From positions 1-50,972 of the forward strand of contig NZ_CAJXIV010000016.1 in NCBI RefSeq assembly GCF_913054185.1: 50,972 nucleotides of DNA. The letters run 5' to 3'. Made by a program: the position numbers and the translations under genes. Positions 25,708 through 33,848 of this stretch are shown here, in pieces. The notes beneath the pieces were generated by a model that was not told the origin of the DNA, made no database searches, and saw nothing but the letters and a program-made list of their open reading frames with translations. This DNA is from an uncultured Shimia sp. GTDB taxonomy: Bacteria > Pseudomonadota > Alphaproteobacteria > Rhodobacterales > Rhodobacteraceae. Position 1 is the first letter of the stretch. Each line of letters begins with the position of its first letter.

Positions 25708-27851
25708 TGACCATCACATGGACAGACCTTTCCCGAAGCCAACAACCGCGGGACCTGTTGACCTACTTTGCGCTCAACGCGATGCAGCGGTTTTTTGAGG
25801 CAGATCGTGATTTTGTCAATGAAACCCCAGTTGGTCTCGATCCTGTGGATTATGAGGATCAAATGTGGCTGGCGCTGGTTTCTGTGGCAAAAACCGCCAA
25901 CAATGAACGGAGCTGGTCGCTCCAGGATCTGCTGAACAAAGCTGGTGATTACGATCCGCCACTTCCAGAGGGAGCGGTGATCATTCCCGGAGAATACGAC
26001 CTTTCTTACAGAGAACGGACCGATCTTGATGTTGTCAGCATTTATGCAAAGCGGGCCTACCTCAACGCGGCCAACGCAGCGGACGGCGAGCGCAGGCTGG
26101 GCATTGCGTCCATAACTACCTGTGCGCCGCTTGATCGGCGGTCGCTGCATCTTTCATCAGACCCGTTTGCCCCGCGAACTGTGACCCAATCAATCTCGTC
26201 CGAAGCTGTAGTGACTGCCGTGATTGATCATGGAATTGCGATAGCCCATGATCTTTTCCGCCGCGAGGAAAATGGAAAGCTGGCCCTGAGCCGCGTCGAC
26301 TTTTTCCTCAACATGGATGATGTCTCTCAAACATCTGGGCTTCTGCAAGCATCACTTGGGCGGGTCTGGACGCGATCTGAAATCGAAACTGTCCTGGAAA
26401 AGCACCTTCACAATGGCTTGCTTGATGAGGCCGAAGTGTATCGCGAACTGGGGCTGATCAATTGGCAAGATCGCCCCTTTAACTCCTGCGCGCATCGGGT
26501 GTCTCATGGCACACATGTGGCCGGTTTGGCGGCTGGGTATGATGCTGATGAACCTGTTGGCGATGATCGGCGCATCATTGCGATCCAATTGCCCACCAGT
26601 GTCGTCCGCAACACGATGGGATTTGGTATTGAAACAACAATTGAAAAGGCGCTTGAGTTTGTTGCTGAACACATTCAAAACTATGAGCAGGACGGAGAGC
26701 CGGTCACCCCACCTCTGGTGATTAATTTCAGTTTCGGGAATTTTTTGGGTCCACATGACGGCACTGGTGTGGTGTCCCGTGCCATTCATGCGGCTTTGGC
26801 TGATATGTCTCAAGCGACAAACCGGCCGCGGCTACTGTTACTGCCGTCTGGCAACGGCAACCTGTCCCGCTGTCATGCTGTGATTGAGCTGACGGAGCAA
26901 GCGCCTGAAAAGGAAATTGATTGGGAGCTGCAGCCGTCAGATCGAAGCGCATCAGTACTGAGCATTTGGCTGCCGTTGATGCCAGATATTCCGGATGCGG
27001 CTTTGTCCTTAAGCATTACCTTACCCGGTGAGAGTGAGGCTCATACCATCACTGTGGGCATGGTCCCTCGGTTCACCTTGATAAACCGAACTGCTCCGGG
27101 CGGGGGGGAGGTTGTGATTGGAATTGTGATCTATTGTCCGCCACAAGCCCCGACGTTTCGCGGGCAGATCATGATTGTGGCGCTTCCCACTGACAATCCG
27201 AAAGATGTGCGTCCTGTGGCGCCCTTTGGCAATTGGACATTGCGCTTTGCCAAAAGGGAAGGCGTGGGGCCCCTAAAGTTAAATGCTTGGGTGCAACGGG
27301 ATGAAACTTTGCCTGGATTTCCCGAGTTTGGGCGCCAGTCCCGCCTCAGTGACCAAAACTATCCCAGGTTTAAGTTACCCAGTGGCAAAACGCTTGATGA
27401 AGACCTTTCGAGCCGGCCAAGTTTGGTGCGGAGAGCGGGTATGATCAATGGCATTGGCTGTGGCACCTTGCCTGCTGTCATCGCCGGCTATGTGAATTCA
27501 GATGGCAAAATGGCGACATATTCTGCAGGCGGGCCGACCTTAAACATCAGCAGACTGTTTGGGCCAGATGCCTCCGCGGTCAGCGACGACAGCGTGGCTC
27601 TGCATGGTGTTTTAAGTGCGGGTTCAAGCAGCGGCTCGCGCGTTAGTATGAATGGCACCAGCGTGTCGACACCCCAAGTGGCCCGGTGGGCGGCGGATAA
27701 AATGGCTGCCGCGCCCAATGTGTCGTTTGGGCGCGCGGATGTGTTCGCGCAAGCACTGACAGACGATCCGTATCAACCGGACAAACCGGCACCCACGCGC
27801 ACTGGCGGGGGACGTTTAAGACTGCCTTCGGTCTTTGGTGGACTGCGGTAG
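25707..27851 (+). CDS. Subtilisin-like serine peptidase (S8 family), without signal peptide
   Basis: 714 residues. The triad is complete: Asp 174 (TAVIDHGIAI), His 267 (RVSHGTHVAG) and Ser 652 (NGTSVSTPQVA), with oxyanion Asn 383 (LPSGNGN). About 165 residues precede the first catalytic residue and may be a prodomain or a recognition domain. Between Asn 383 and Ser 652 there is an insert of roughly 250 residues, rich in beta strands (SVLSIWLPLMP, TLRFAKREG), far longer than in simple subtilisins. No signal peptide is present, which is unusual for a subtilase and suggests action in the cytoplasm or another export route. The start overlaps the previous stop by ATGA, so both proteins are translationally coupled. 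Confidence 0.88.
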   Translation: MTITWTDLSRSQQPRDLLTYFALNAMQRFFEADRDFVNETPVGLDPVDYEDQMWLALVSVAKTANNERSWSLQDLLNKAGDYDPPLPEGAVIIPGEYDLSYRERTDLDVVSIYAKRAYLNAANAADGERRLGIASITTCAPLDRRSLHLSSDPFAPRTVTQSISSEAVVTAVIDHGIAIAHDLFRREENGKLALSRVDFFLNMDDVSQTSGLLQASLGRVWTRSEIETVLEKHLHNGLLDEAEVYRELGLINWQDRPFNSCAHRVSHGTHVAGLAAGYDADEPVGDDRRIIAIQLPTSVVRNTMGFGIETTIEKALEFVAEHIQNYEQDGEPVTPPLVINFSFGNFLGPHDGTGVVSRAIHAALADMSQATNRPRLLLLPSGNGNLSRCHAVIELTEQAPEKEIDWELQPSDRSASVLSIWLPLMPDIPDAALSLSITLPGESEAHTITVGMVPRFTLINRTAPGGGEVVIGIVIYCPPQAPTFRGQIMIVALPTDNPKDVRPVAPFGNWTLRFAKREGVGPLKLNAWVQRDETLPGFPEFGRQSRLSDQNYPRFKLPSGKTLDEDLSSRPSLVRRAGMINGIGCGTLPAVIAGYVNSDGKMATYSAGGPTLNISRLFGPDASAVSDDSVALHGVLSAGSSSGSRVSMNGTSVSTPQVARWAADKMAAAPNVSFGRADVFAQALTDDPYQPDKPAPTRTGGGRLRLPSVFGGLR

Positions 27852-27858
27852 CTAAGCG

Positions 27859-28425
27859 TTATAACTGCACCCACTCTGCAGGTGGCTTTCCTTTGCCAGG
27901 GTGCAGTTCCCCACACTTGGGGCAGGTGCGTGCCTCGGTGCTGTTGTGGAAGGCGTCATAGATTTTGGGCAAAGCGGTGACGATGCCTTCGGGATCCTCC
28001 AGCGATACTTCTTCGCGATGCACAAGAGCTTCGCAGTTAAAGCAGAACCACTCAAACCCCTCTTTCATGCCGGGTTGCCGAGGGGCCTCGACCACGATCC
28101 CGATGGAGCCTTCCTGTGGCCGCTGCGGGGCATGCCGGGTGTGTGGTGGCAGCATAAAAACTTCACCTTCCCGCACCGGGACGTCATAGATTTTCCCGCC
28201 TTCAGCGATTTTGAGCATCATGTCGCCTTTTTGCTGAAAGAACCATTCCTCAACCGGATCGTCATGGAAATCGACCCGTGTGTTGGGGCCGCCGACCACC
28301 ATCACAATCATGCCATCGCCATCTTTATGAAGTAGCTGGTTGCCAACGGGCGGGCGCAGCTTGTCCTCGTTTTCGGCAACCCATTTATTGAAGTTGAAGG
28401 GCTTTAACGTTGGATGGCTGCTCAT
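27859..28425 (-). CDS. 3-hydroxyanthranilate 3,4-dioxygenase
   Basis: 188 residues of the cupin-fold enzyme that opens 3-hydroxyanthranilate to 2-amino-3-carboxymuconate semialdehyde, which cyclises to quinolinate or is degraded further. Iron ligands are seen in VDFHDDPVEEWFFQ (His, Glu) and PPHTRHAPQRP (His). The C-terminal rubredoxin-like metal site of the bacterial enzymes is intact (FNCEALVH and CPKCGELHPG). The start at 28425 follows GGGAG at 8 bases; an in-frame ATG 21 bases upstream is less well placed. Kynureninase, the enzyme making its substrate from 3-hydroxykynurenine, is encoded 5.4 kb away in the same cluster. It has its own upstream region with a TATTCAA dyad. Symbols nbaC and haaO are both used for this enzyme. 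Confidence 0.92.
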   Translation of the reverse strand: MSSHPTLKPFNFNKWVAENEDKLRPPVGNQLLHKDGDGMIVMVVGGPNTRVDFHDDPVEEWFFQQKGDMMLKIAEGGKIYDVPVREGEVFMLPPHTRHAPQRPQEGSIGIVVEAPRQPGMKEGFEWFCFNCEALVHREEVSLEDPEGIVTALPKIYDAFHNSTEARTCPKCGELHPGKGKPPAEWVQL

Positions 28426-28492
28426 TTGTTTTCTCCCGGTGGACACATCTGCTCTCTCAAAGCCTAAGACAAATGGCGCTCCGAAAATAAGG

Positions 28493-28526
28493 TATTCAAG
28501 GAATTTTGCTATCGGAATTTTGAATA
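28493..28526. promoter_or_regulatory. TATTCAA / TTGAATA dyad upstream of the dioxygenase gene
   Basis: Perfect 7-base arms at 28493-28499 and 28520-28526, enclosing two direct copies of GGAATTTT (28500-28507 and 28514-28521). The element fills the gap between the exporter stop and the dioxygenase start. A similar TATTCAA-N4-TTGATA element occurs in the divergent promoter at 30460, so a common regulator, probably the LysR protein of the cluster, is inferred. Confidence 0.5.
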
Positions 28527-29426
28527 TCAGATGGGCACTGCCAGCATCATTGTGATCCCCATGACGGCAAGTAAAGCCGCGACAAACAGGCGGCCAACGG
28601 CGATTGGCTCACCGCTGCGGAGCAAAACAATGAGGGCTGCTGAAAAAAGCACATCAAGCGATCCAATTACGGAAACCGCCAAAACGGACGTAGATTGAAG
28701 CGCCAGGAACTGAAGCACCTGCCCGAAACTCAGCGCAAGGGCCGTGATCCAATGCCAAGGCCCACGATCGATCAAAAGTGTGCGTGGCCCCCGAGATGTG
28801 TTGGCATGCATCGCGGCTACAACGGGGAACCAGATGCAGCCTATCAATGCGCCTATGAGGGCTCCGAGGGTCGGATCGGGCAATCTCTGCAGCCCCCAAG
28901 ATCTGAGGGCATAAGAAAGGGCGTAGAAAAAGGCAGAGGCGACCCCGAGCGCCAATCCAGTTGAGACCGAAGCGGGGAGGTACCAACTGGGGGTGCGGAG
29001 GTAGAAAACGATGCCTAGCAGCACAACAAGGCCACCAAGAACTTCCCTTGAATGCGGCACTTGGCCAACCACCACAAAAGCAAGCGGCAGCGCAAAAACT
29101 GGTGTTAATCGGCGCAACAAACCTGTGGTGACCGCACCGACCTGTTCGGCGGCGCGATACATGGTGATGCGCCCAAGAACGGTTGAAAACAGGCCCGCCG
29201 CCGCAAAAGCAGCCACGGCGATGAGTGCGCTTTCAGACTTCAGATGAGTGAGGGAAGACCTGCCCCAGACCAGCCAAAGTGCTGCCGACAGGCAGGCCGT
29301 TGTGACAACCGCGAGGAACACGCCTTTGTCGCCTTGTGCTGTGGCCTTGCCTTTTACTATGGAGACGCCCGCAAGCCCGTAAGCAAACGCGGCCAATAGG
29401 GCATAGACCTCACCCGTGGCAGGCAA
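28527..29426 (-). CDS. DMT family transporter (EamA)
   Basis: A 299-residue inner-membrane protein with about ten hydrophobic helices arranged as two EamA repeats (the first from LLAAFAYGLAGVSIV, the second from GLALGVASAFFYALSYALRS). Members of this superfamily export or exchange metabolites; the substrate here is unknown but a metabolite of the aromatic amino acid pathway is plausible from its neighbours. The only fitting start is TTG 29426, two bases after the stop of the DapA-like gene, so translation may depend on coupling. Confidence 0.85.
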   Translation of the reverse strand: MPATGEVYALLAAFAYGLAGVSIVKGKATAQGDKGVFLAVVTTACLSAALWLVWGRSSLTHLKSESALIAVAAFAAAGLFSTVLGRITMYRAAEQVGAVTTGLLRRLTPVFALPLAFVVVGQVPHSREVLGGLVVLLGIVFYLRTPSWYLPASVSTGLALGVASAFFYALSYALRSWGLQRLPDPTLGALIGALIGCIWFPVVAAMHANTSRGPRTLLIDRGPWHWITALALSFGQVLQFLALQSTSVLAVSVIGSLDVLFSAALIVLLRSGEPIAVGRLFVAALLAVMGITMMLAVPI

Positions 29427-29428
29427 AA

Positions 29429-30382
29429 TCAGAGCCTGAGGCCGCAGGATTGAAACGCAGCTGCGGTGGCGGATTTTTCGGCGTCGGTCAATTCCAGCAT
29501 TGGATGCCGCACGTGGCCGCCCACTTGGCCAAGAAGCTCTTGCCAGTATTTGCCATGTGCCGTTGGTTTGCCGGCCGGTTTGGTGGATTTGATCGCCTCG
29601 CGCACAGGATCAAGGCTGTCGCGAACACGCCGCGCCTCGTCAAACTTACCGGCAAAGGCCAATTCGGTGTATTCATGCATCCGCAGATCGTTTTTGCTCT
29701 GCAATTGATAGGGGGGCGATGAGCACAGATAGAGTTGCCATTTCAACTCTTCGATATTGTCCAACCAATCGTCTTCGAGGGAGGTTGAGACCAGGATTTT
29801 GTGGCCAACCATCTTTGTCAGCCGCGCATACATCTCCCGTGGGACGGAGTATTTGATCGCCATTATGTTGGGCAGGTCGGCAATGCGCGCACAGGTTTCA
29901 GGCGCCATGAGATAGCCGCTGTCAGGGTGGCTCCACATCGCGATGCCAATGTCGAGGCGGTCACACAGGTATTTGTAATAGTTATACAAAACCTCATCTC
30001 GATCGTGGCAGAAACTCAACATCGGGGCGTGAACCACCACGTAGTCAGCACCACAGTTCTGCGCGTGTCGTCCCAATTCAAGAACCATGTCGACGCTTTG
30101 ATCGGAGATCGACATGATTGTCCCAGCCTTGCCTGCGCATTCTTCGGCCGCGACGGTCATGTTCCGTTTGCGCTCTTCCAGAGACATCGACCAGAATTCG
30201 CCTTGTTTGCCCGCAATAAACAGCCCTTGGATATGAAGGTCATCAATCCAATGGCGAATGTTGCTGCGCAGGCCGGCTTCATTCATCGCGCCATCGGCAT
30301 CGAAGGGATTCAGGGCGGCGGCCCAAATGCCACGCATGGTTTCGCGGGCATAGGCTTTTGCCTCGTGTTTTTTGTATTGCAT
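29429..30382 (-). CDS. DapA (DHDPS/NAL) superfamily protein, atypical active site
   Basis: A 317-residue TIM-barrel protein of the dihydrodipicolinate synthase / N-acetylneuraminate lyase superfamily, which joins or cleaves alpha-keto acids through a Schiff base. The Schiff-base Lys is about 177 (NIMAIKYSV). The usual Gly-Thr-Thr-Gly-Glu loop is replaced by AGKQGEF, and where the proton-relay Tyr of the YNxP motif should stand it has Trp 150 (MWSHP). It is therefore not a true DapA and its reaction is likely different. The start at 30382 has GGAGAG in front; longer in-frame starts lack support. It is divergent from the aspartate dehydrogenase and co-oriented with the exporter and dioxygenase. 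Confidence 0.8.
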   Translation of the reverse strand: MQYKKHEAKAYARETMRGIWAAALNPFDADGAMNEAGLRSNIRHWIDDLHIQGLFIAGKQGEFWSMSLEERKRNMTVAAEECAGKAGTIMSISDQSVDMVLELGRHAQNCGADYVVVHAPMLSFCHDRDEVLYNYYKYLCDRLDIGIAMWSHPDSGYLMAPETCARIADLPNIMAIKYSVPREMYARLTKMVGHKILVSTSLEDDWLDNIEELKWQLYLCSSPPYQLQSKNDLRMHEYTELAFAGKFDEARRVRDSLDPVREAIKSTKPAGKPTAHGKYWQELLGQVGGHVRHPMLELTDAEKSATAAAFQSCGLRL

Positions 30383-30523
30383 GGGACGCTCTCCGAATTC
30401 GATCTGTGTCATAGAGACCAGAATTCTCATAGTTGGCCACGTCTTTGCGTTTATGCGGGTATTCAATATTTTGATAGCTGGCGCCCTGGGAATTCGTGTA
30501 GGGGGTGGGCAAAGGAGCTGACA
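30383..30523. promoter_or_regulatory. Divergent promoter of DapA-like and aspartate dehydrogenase genes
   Basis: 141 bp. It contains TATTCAA-TATT-TTGATA at 30460-30476, matching the half-site of the dyad before the dioxygenase gene, and two copies of GAATTC-N3-4-TAG (near 30421 and 30490). AAAGGAG precedes the aspartate dehydrogenase start. These are candidate sites for the LysR regulator encoded just downstream. Confidence 0.45.
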
Positions 30524-31297
30524 ATGAAAATTGGTATTATTGGCGACGGTGCAATTGCACGGTATGTGCGGAGCCATCTGGACGACACACATGTTTGCAT
30601 TGTGCGGCCCAACAAGATCCGTGGCGTGCAGGCCAGCGATACAACTTTGCGCGTCGCGGACGCATCGCAAATCCCTGACGATACGGGCCTGATGATTGAT
30701 TGCGCAGGCCATTCAGCTTTGGCGCAGCACGGTCCCTTGATCCTGCAGCGTGGGATCAGCTTGGTGACCGTGTCGCTTGGGGCGCTTGCGGATGCGCAGT
30801 TGTACAGTGAGCTGAAATCGGCGGCCCGCCAGGGAGCGTCTCAGCTGCACCTCGCCAGTGGGGCGATTGGTGCCTTGGATTGCTTGCGCGCCGCCAAGGT
30901 TGGGGGGCTGGACACGGTCACCTATTTGGGTCGAAAACCGCCACAAGGGTGGATTGGATCCCCAGCGGAAACCACATTGGATTTGGAGACGCTGAAGATT
31001 CCAAGTGTGCATTTTGACGGAAATGCGCGTGAGGCGGCGACCGCATACCCCAAAAACGCCAATGTCGCCGCCGCCGTGGCTTTGGCGGGTGTTGGTTTTG
31101 ATCAGACACAGGTCAGGCTGATTGCGGATCCAAGCATTGATGCAAACATCCACGAGCTGAGTGCGACAGGCGAATTTGGCTCTTTCACGTTTCGGATCGA
31201 AGGCAAAGCCTTGCCGGACAATCCCAAAAGTTCCGCACTTGCGGCCATGAGTGTTGTGGCGGCGATTGACCGGATGCAAGCTGCAATCACAAGTTAG
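30524..31297 (+). CDS. nadX: L-aspartate dehydrogenase
   Basis: A 257-residue NAD(P)-dependent aspartate dehydrogenase (L-aspartate to iminoaspartate/oxaloacetate and ammonia), a Rossmann-fold protein with the DUF108 domain. The nucleotide motif is IGIIGDGAIARYV; LASGAIGALDCLRAA, NANVAAAVALAGVGFDQTQV and ADPSIDANIHELSATGEFG (with the catalytic His) match the family closely. The start at 30524 has AAAGGAG; the frame is open further upstream but runs across the DapA-like gene. In the NAD pathway it can replace NadB, but here it sits among kynurenine genes rather than nadA/nadC. It ends 7 bp before the LysR gene. Confidence 0.88.
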   Translation: MKIGIIGDGAIARYVRSHLDDTHVCIVRPNKIRGVQASDTTLRVADASQIPDDTGLMIDCAGHSALAQHGPLILQRGISLVTVSLGALADAQLYSELKSAARQGASQLHLASGAIGALDCLRAAKVGGLDTVTYLGRKPPQGWIGSPAETTLDLETLKIPSVHFDGNAREAATAYPKNANVAAAVALAGVGFDQTQVRLIADPSIDANIHELSATGEFGSFTFRIEGKALPDNPKSSALAAMSVVAAIDRMQAAITS

Positions 31298-31304
31298 GAA
31301 AACC

Positions 31305-32249
31305 ATGGCTGCGAAACATACGCGCATACTTGATCGGGCTCTCACCCGGCTCAAACTGCGTCAGCTCCGCTTATTGATCGCCGTGAGTGAACAGGGCAGC
31401 ATTCAGAATGCGGCGCGTGGGCTTGGCATCTCTCAGCCGGCGGCCAGCAAAATGATCCAAGATCTGGAGGTGGATTTTGAGGTCAAACTGTTTGAGCGCA
31501 CCAATCGCGGGGTTGTGCCAACCCTGTTTGGGGAAGTCCTGATCCGCCACGGCAAGTTGATTTTTGCACAAGTGTCAAACGCGGCTCAGGAGCTCGATGA
31601 CCTGAACGAAGGCAATTCAGGGCGTGTTGTTATAGGAACGCTGCTGGCGGCTTCTCCCGAGTTGTTGCCAAATGCCGTGGCGCTCCTGTTGGAGGAACGC
31701 CCCAATGTCGCTGTGAAGATTGTTGAGGGAACAAACGACATCTTGATGCCCGCTTTGTCCGCGGGTGAAATTGATTTGGTGGTTGGGCGCCTGCCAAGCC
31801 ATCGGCATCGTGCGGAAACGGTCCAGGAAAAGCTCTATGATGAGCAAATAAGAGCCGTGGTCGGGCCGCGACATCCGCTTTGCAATTCAAAGGATCTGCA
31901 GTTTTCTGATCTCACGCACTTCCCGTGGATACTGCCACCGATTGAAACCACCCTGCGCCGCCAAATTGACCGCTTCTTTGTCCAAAATGGTCCTTATCAG
32001 CCAGAAACCTGCATTGAATCCGTGTCGTATCTAGCAAACCGTGCGCTTTTGCAGTCCCGCGACTTTGTGTGCCTCATGCCCTCTCATGTCGCGGCGCTGG
32101 ACATCCAACAGGGGATTTTGTGCAAGTTGGATTGGGGCCCGCCGTTTGGGGCTGGGTCTGTCGGGGTTTCTTATCGCAACAGCAATGCGCTGTCTCCGGC
32201 AAGTGCGGCTTTCCTGTCAATCCTTAAGCGGGTTGCTCGCGACGGGTGA
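31305..32249 (+). CDS. LysR family transcriptional regulator
   Basis: 314 residues. The N-terminal winged helix-turn-helix is plain (LKLRQLRLLIAVSEQGSIQN, then ARGLGISQPAASKMIQDLE, FERTNRGVVPT), followed by a periplasmic-binding-like effector domain (GRVVIGTLLAASPELLPNAV onward). It is most likely the regulator of the surrounding kynurenine/aspartate genes, with a pathway metabolite as coinducer, and TATTCAA elements as binding sites; this is inference from position. It is co-directional with and 7 bp behind the aspartate dehydrogenase gene, which is unusual for a LysR gene, usually divergent from its target. Confidence 0.9.
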   Translation: MAAKHTRILDRALTRLKLRQLRLLIAVSEQGSIQNAARGLGISQPAASKMIQDLEVDFEVKLFERTNRGVVPTLFGEVLIRHGKLIFAQVSNAAQELDDLNEGNSGRVVIGTLLAASPELLPNAVALLLEERPNVAVKIVEGTNDILMPALSAGEIDLVVGRLPSHRHRAETVQEKLYDEQIRAVVGPRHPLCNSKDLQFSDLTHFPWILPPIETTLRRQIDRFFVQNGPYQPETCIESVSYLANRALLQSRDFVCLMPSHVAALDIQQGILCKLDWGPPFGAGSVGVSYRNSNALSPASAAFLSILKRVARDG

Positions 32250-32268
32250 GGCACACCTCAGACCAAGT

Positions 32269-32289
32269 GATATCAAAAAAGCTGATATC
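32269..32289. repeat. Paired GATATC palindromes before the aldehyde dehydrogenase gene
   Basis: Two GATATC copies (32269-32274 and 32284-32289) 15 bp apart, in the 120-bp gap between the LysR gene and the aldehyde dehydrogenase gene. They may be part of the control region of the latter; no clear promoter was found. Confidence 0.3.
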
Positions 32290-32369
32290 CACATCGCCTC
32301 AATGCGGTTGAGCTGATGCCGGTGTGGGTGAGACACTACAGCAAAGCAACCGATATTCGTGAGGCCCGC

Positions 32370-33806
32370 ATGGCGACCTATCCAAAGTTAGGACTATTTA
32401 TTGGCGGCAAATGGCGCAAAGCCAAAAGGGACATGCCGGTCATCAATCCGGCAACCGAAGAGGAGCTTGGCCGCCTTCCTTGCGCCAGTCAGTCCGATCT
32501 GCAGGATGCGATTGATGCCGCTGAAGCAGGGTTGCAGATTTGGAGCAGAACCGCCCCACGTGAACGCGCTGACACAATTTTGCGCGCCGCAAGCATTATG
32601 CGGGATCGCCAAGAAGAGATTGCTCAGGCGATCACCGCCGAACACGGCAAACCTTTGGCGCAAGCTCGCCTCGAAGTCATTCGAGGTGTTGAATTTTTTG
32701 AATGGGACGCTGGTGAGGCGATGCGGATGTACGGGCGGGTGATCCCCGCCGCCAGAGGATCCAAGCTGTCGGTGCATCATCACCCGGTTGGTGTGGTGGC
32801 CGCGTTTTCCCCTTGGAATTTCCCGATGAGCCAACCCGCGCGCAAGATTGCAGGGGCGCTGGCCTCCGGGTGTTCCATTGTTCTGAAAGCGGCAGAAGAA
32901 ACCCCTGCTGGTGCCATCCATATTGTGCGCGCTTTTGAAGACGCCGGCTTGCCTCCAGGTGTTCTAAATCTTGTGTTTGGCGTGCCTTCAGTAATTTCTG
33001 AATTCATGATCCCCCAGCCTTCGGTGGGCCTCGTTGCGCTCACAGGATCCACGGTGGTTGGGCGGCATCTCACGGCCCTTGCGGCCCGGCATGACACGCG
33101 GGCGTTGATGGAACTTGGGGGGCATGCGCCGGTTATTGTGTGCGAAGACACCGACGTCGAGAAAGCGGCCCTGAGCGGTGCCGTGCGAAAAATGCGGAAC
33201 GCGGGGCAGGTCTGCACCTCGCCGACGCGCTTCTTCATTCACGAGAGTATTTTTGATCGGTTCGTTGAGACATTTGTAAAACGCGCCTCGGAGACGGTTG
33301 TGGGCAATGGCATCACCGAGGGTGTTGAAATGGGTCCAACGGCCAATGAACGGCGTGTTCCCGTTCTGACGGCCCTTGTCGAAGATGCCGTCAGCAAAGG
33401 TTCAATCTTGCGCACAGGTGGGGCGCGTCATGGCGCTGTTGGGTATTTCTTCCAACCCACGGTGCTGACAAATGTGCCGCCTGATGCTGCGATCATGCAA
33501 GAAGAGCCCTTTGGCCCCATCGCGGTTCTGAACCCTGTGGCCAATCTTGACGATGCCATCGCGGCGGCAAACGCCGTACCATACGGATTGGCCGGGTATG
33601 GGTTCACCAATCGGGCGGATTACATCGATCGCATGATTGACGACGTGCAAGTTGGCAACCTGTCGATCAACACGCTCGAAGCCTCTTTGCCCGAAACACC
33701 TTTCGGCGGCATCAAATCTAGTGGCTACGGCCGCGAAGGTGGGGCCGAGGGTTTGGACAACTACCTCACAATCAAGAATGTTTGGCATTCCGCCCAAATT
33801 GCTTGA
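32370..33806 (+). CDS. NAD(P)-dependent aldehyde dehydrogenase
   Basis: A 478-residue aldehyde dehydrogenase of the succinate-semialdehyde dehydrogenase-like group. Catalytic Cys is about 282 (NAGQVCTSPTRFF), general base Glu about 248 (LMELGGHAP), the oxyanion Asn is in SPWNFPM (about 150) and the C-terminal ETPFGGIKSSGYGREGG is typical. In this cluster the natural guess is 2-aminomuconate-6-semialdehyde, one step (after decarboxylation) beyond the dioxygenase product, but no decarboxylase (ACMSD) is seen in the window. The start ATG 32370 gives a normal N-terminus; an in-frame ATG at 32316 would add 18 residues without similarity. It precedes the kynureninase gene by 42 bp. Confidence 0.88.
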   Translation: MATYPKLGLFIGGKWRKAKRDMPVINPATEEELGRLPCASQSDLQDAIDAAEAGLQIWSRTAPRERADTILRAASIMRDRQEEIAQAITAEHGKPLAQARLEVIRGVEFFEWDAGEAMRMYGRVIPAARGSKLSVHHHPVGVVAAFSPWNFPMSQPARKIAGALASGCSIVLKAAEETPAGAIHIVRAFEDAGLPPGVLNLVFGVPSVISEFMIPQPSVGLVALTGSTVVGRHLTALAARHDTRALMELGGHAPVIVCEDTDVEKAALSGAVRKMRNAGQVCTSPTRFFIHESIFDRFVETFVKRASETVVGNGITEGVEMGPTANERRVPVLTALVEDAVSKGSILRTGGARHGAVGYFFQPTVLTNVPPDAAIMQEEPFGPIAVLNPVANLDDAIAAANAVPYGLAGYGFTNRADYIDRMIDDVQVGNLSINTLEASLPETPFGGIKSSGYGREGGAEGLDNYLTIKNVWHSAQIA

Positions 33807-33848
33807 TCCAAACACCAACCTGATAACCATCTGCCACTAGGTGAAAAA

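Noticed and set aside
29801-30523. N-terminal extension of the aspartate dehydrogenase by 241 codons
   Set aside because: The extension is antisense to the DapA-like gene and the true start has AAAGGAG and the Rossmann motif immediately after it.
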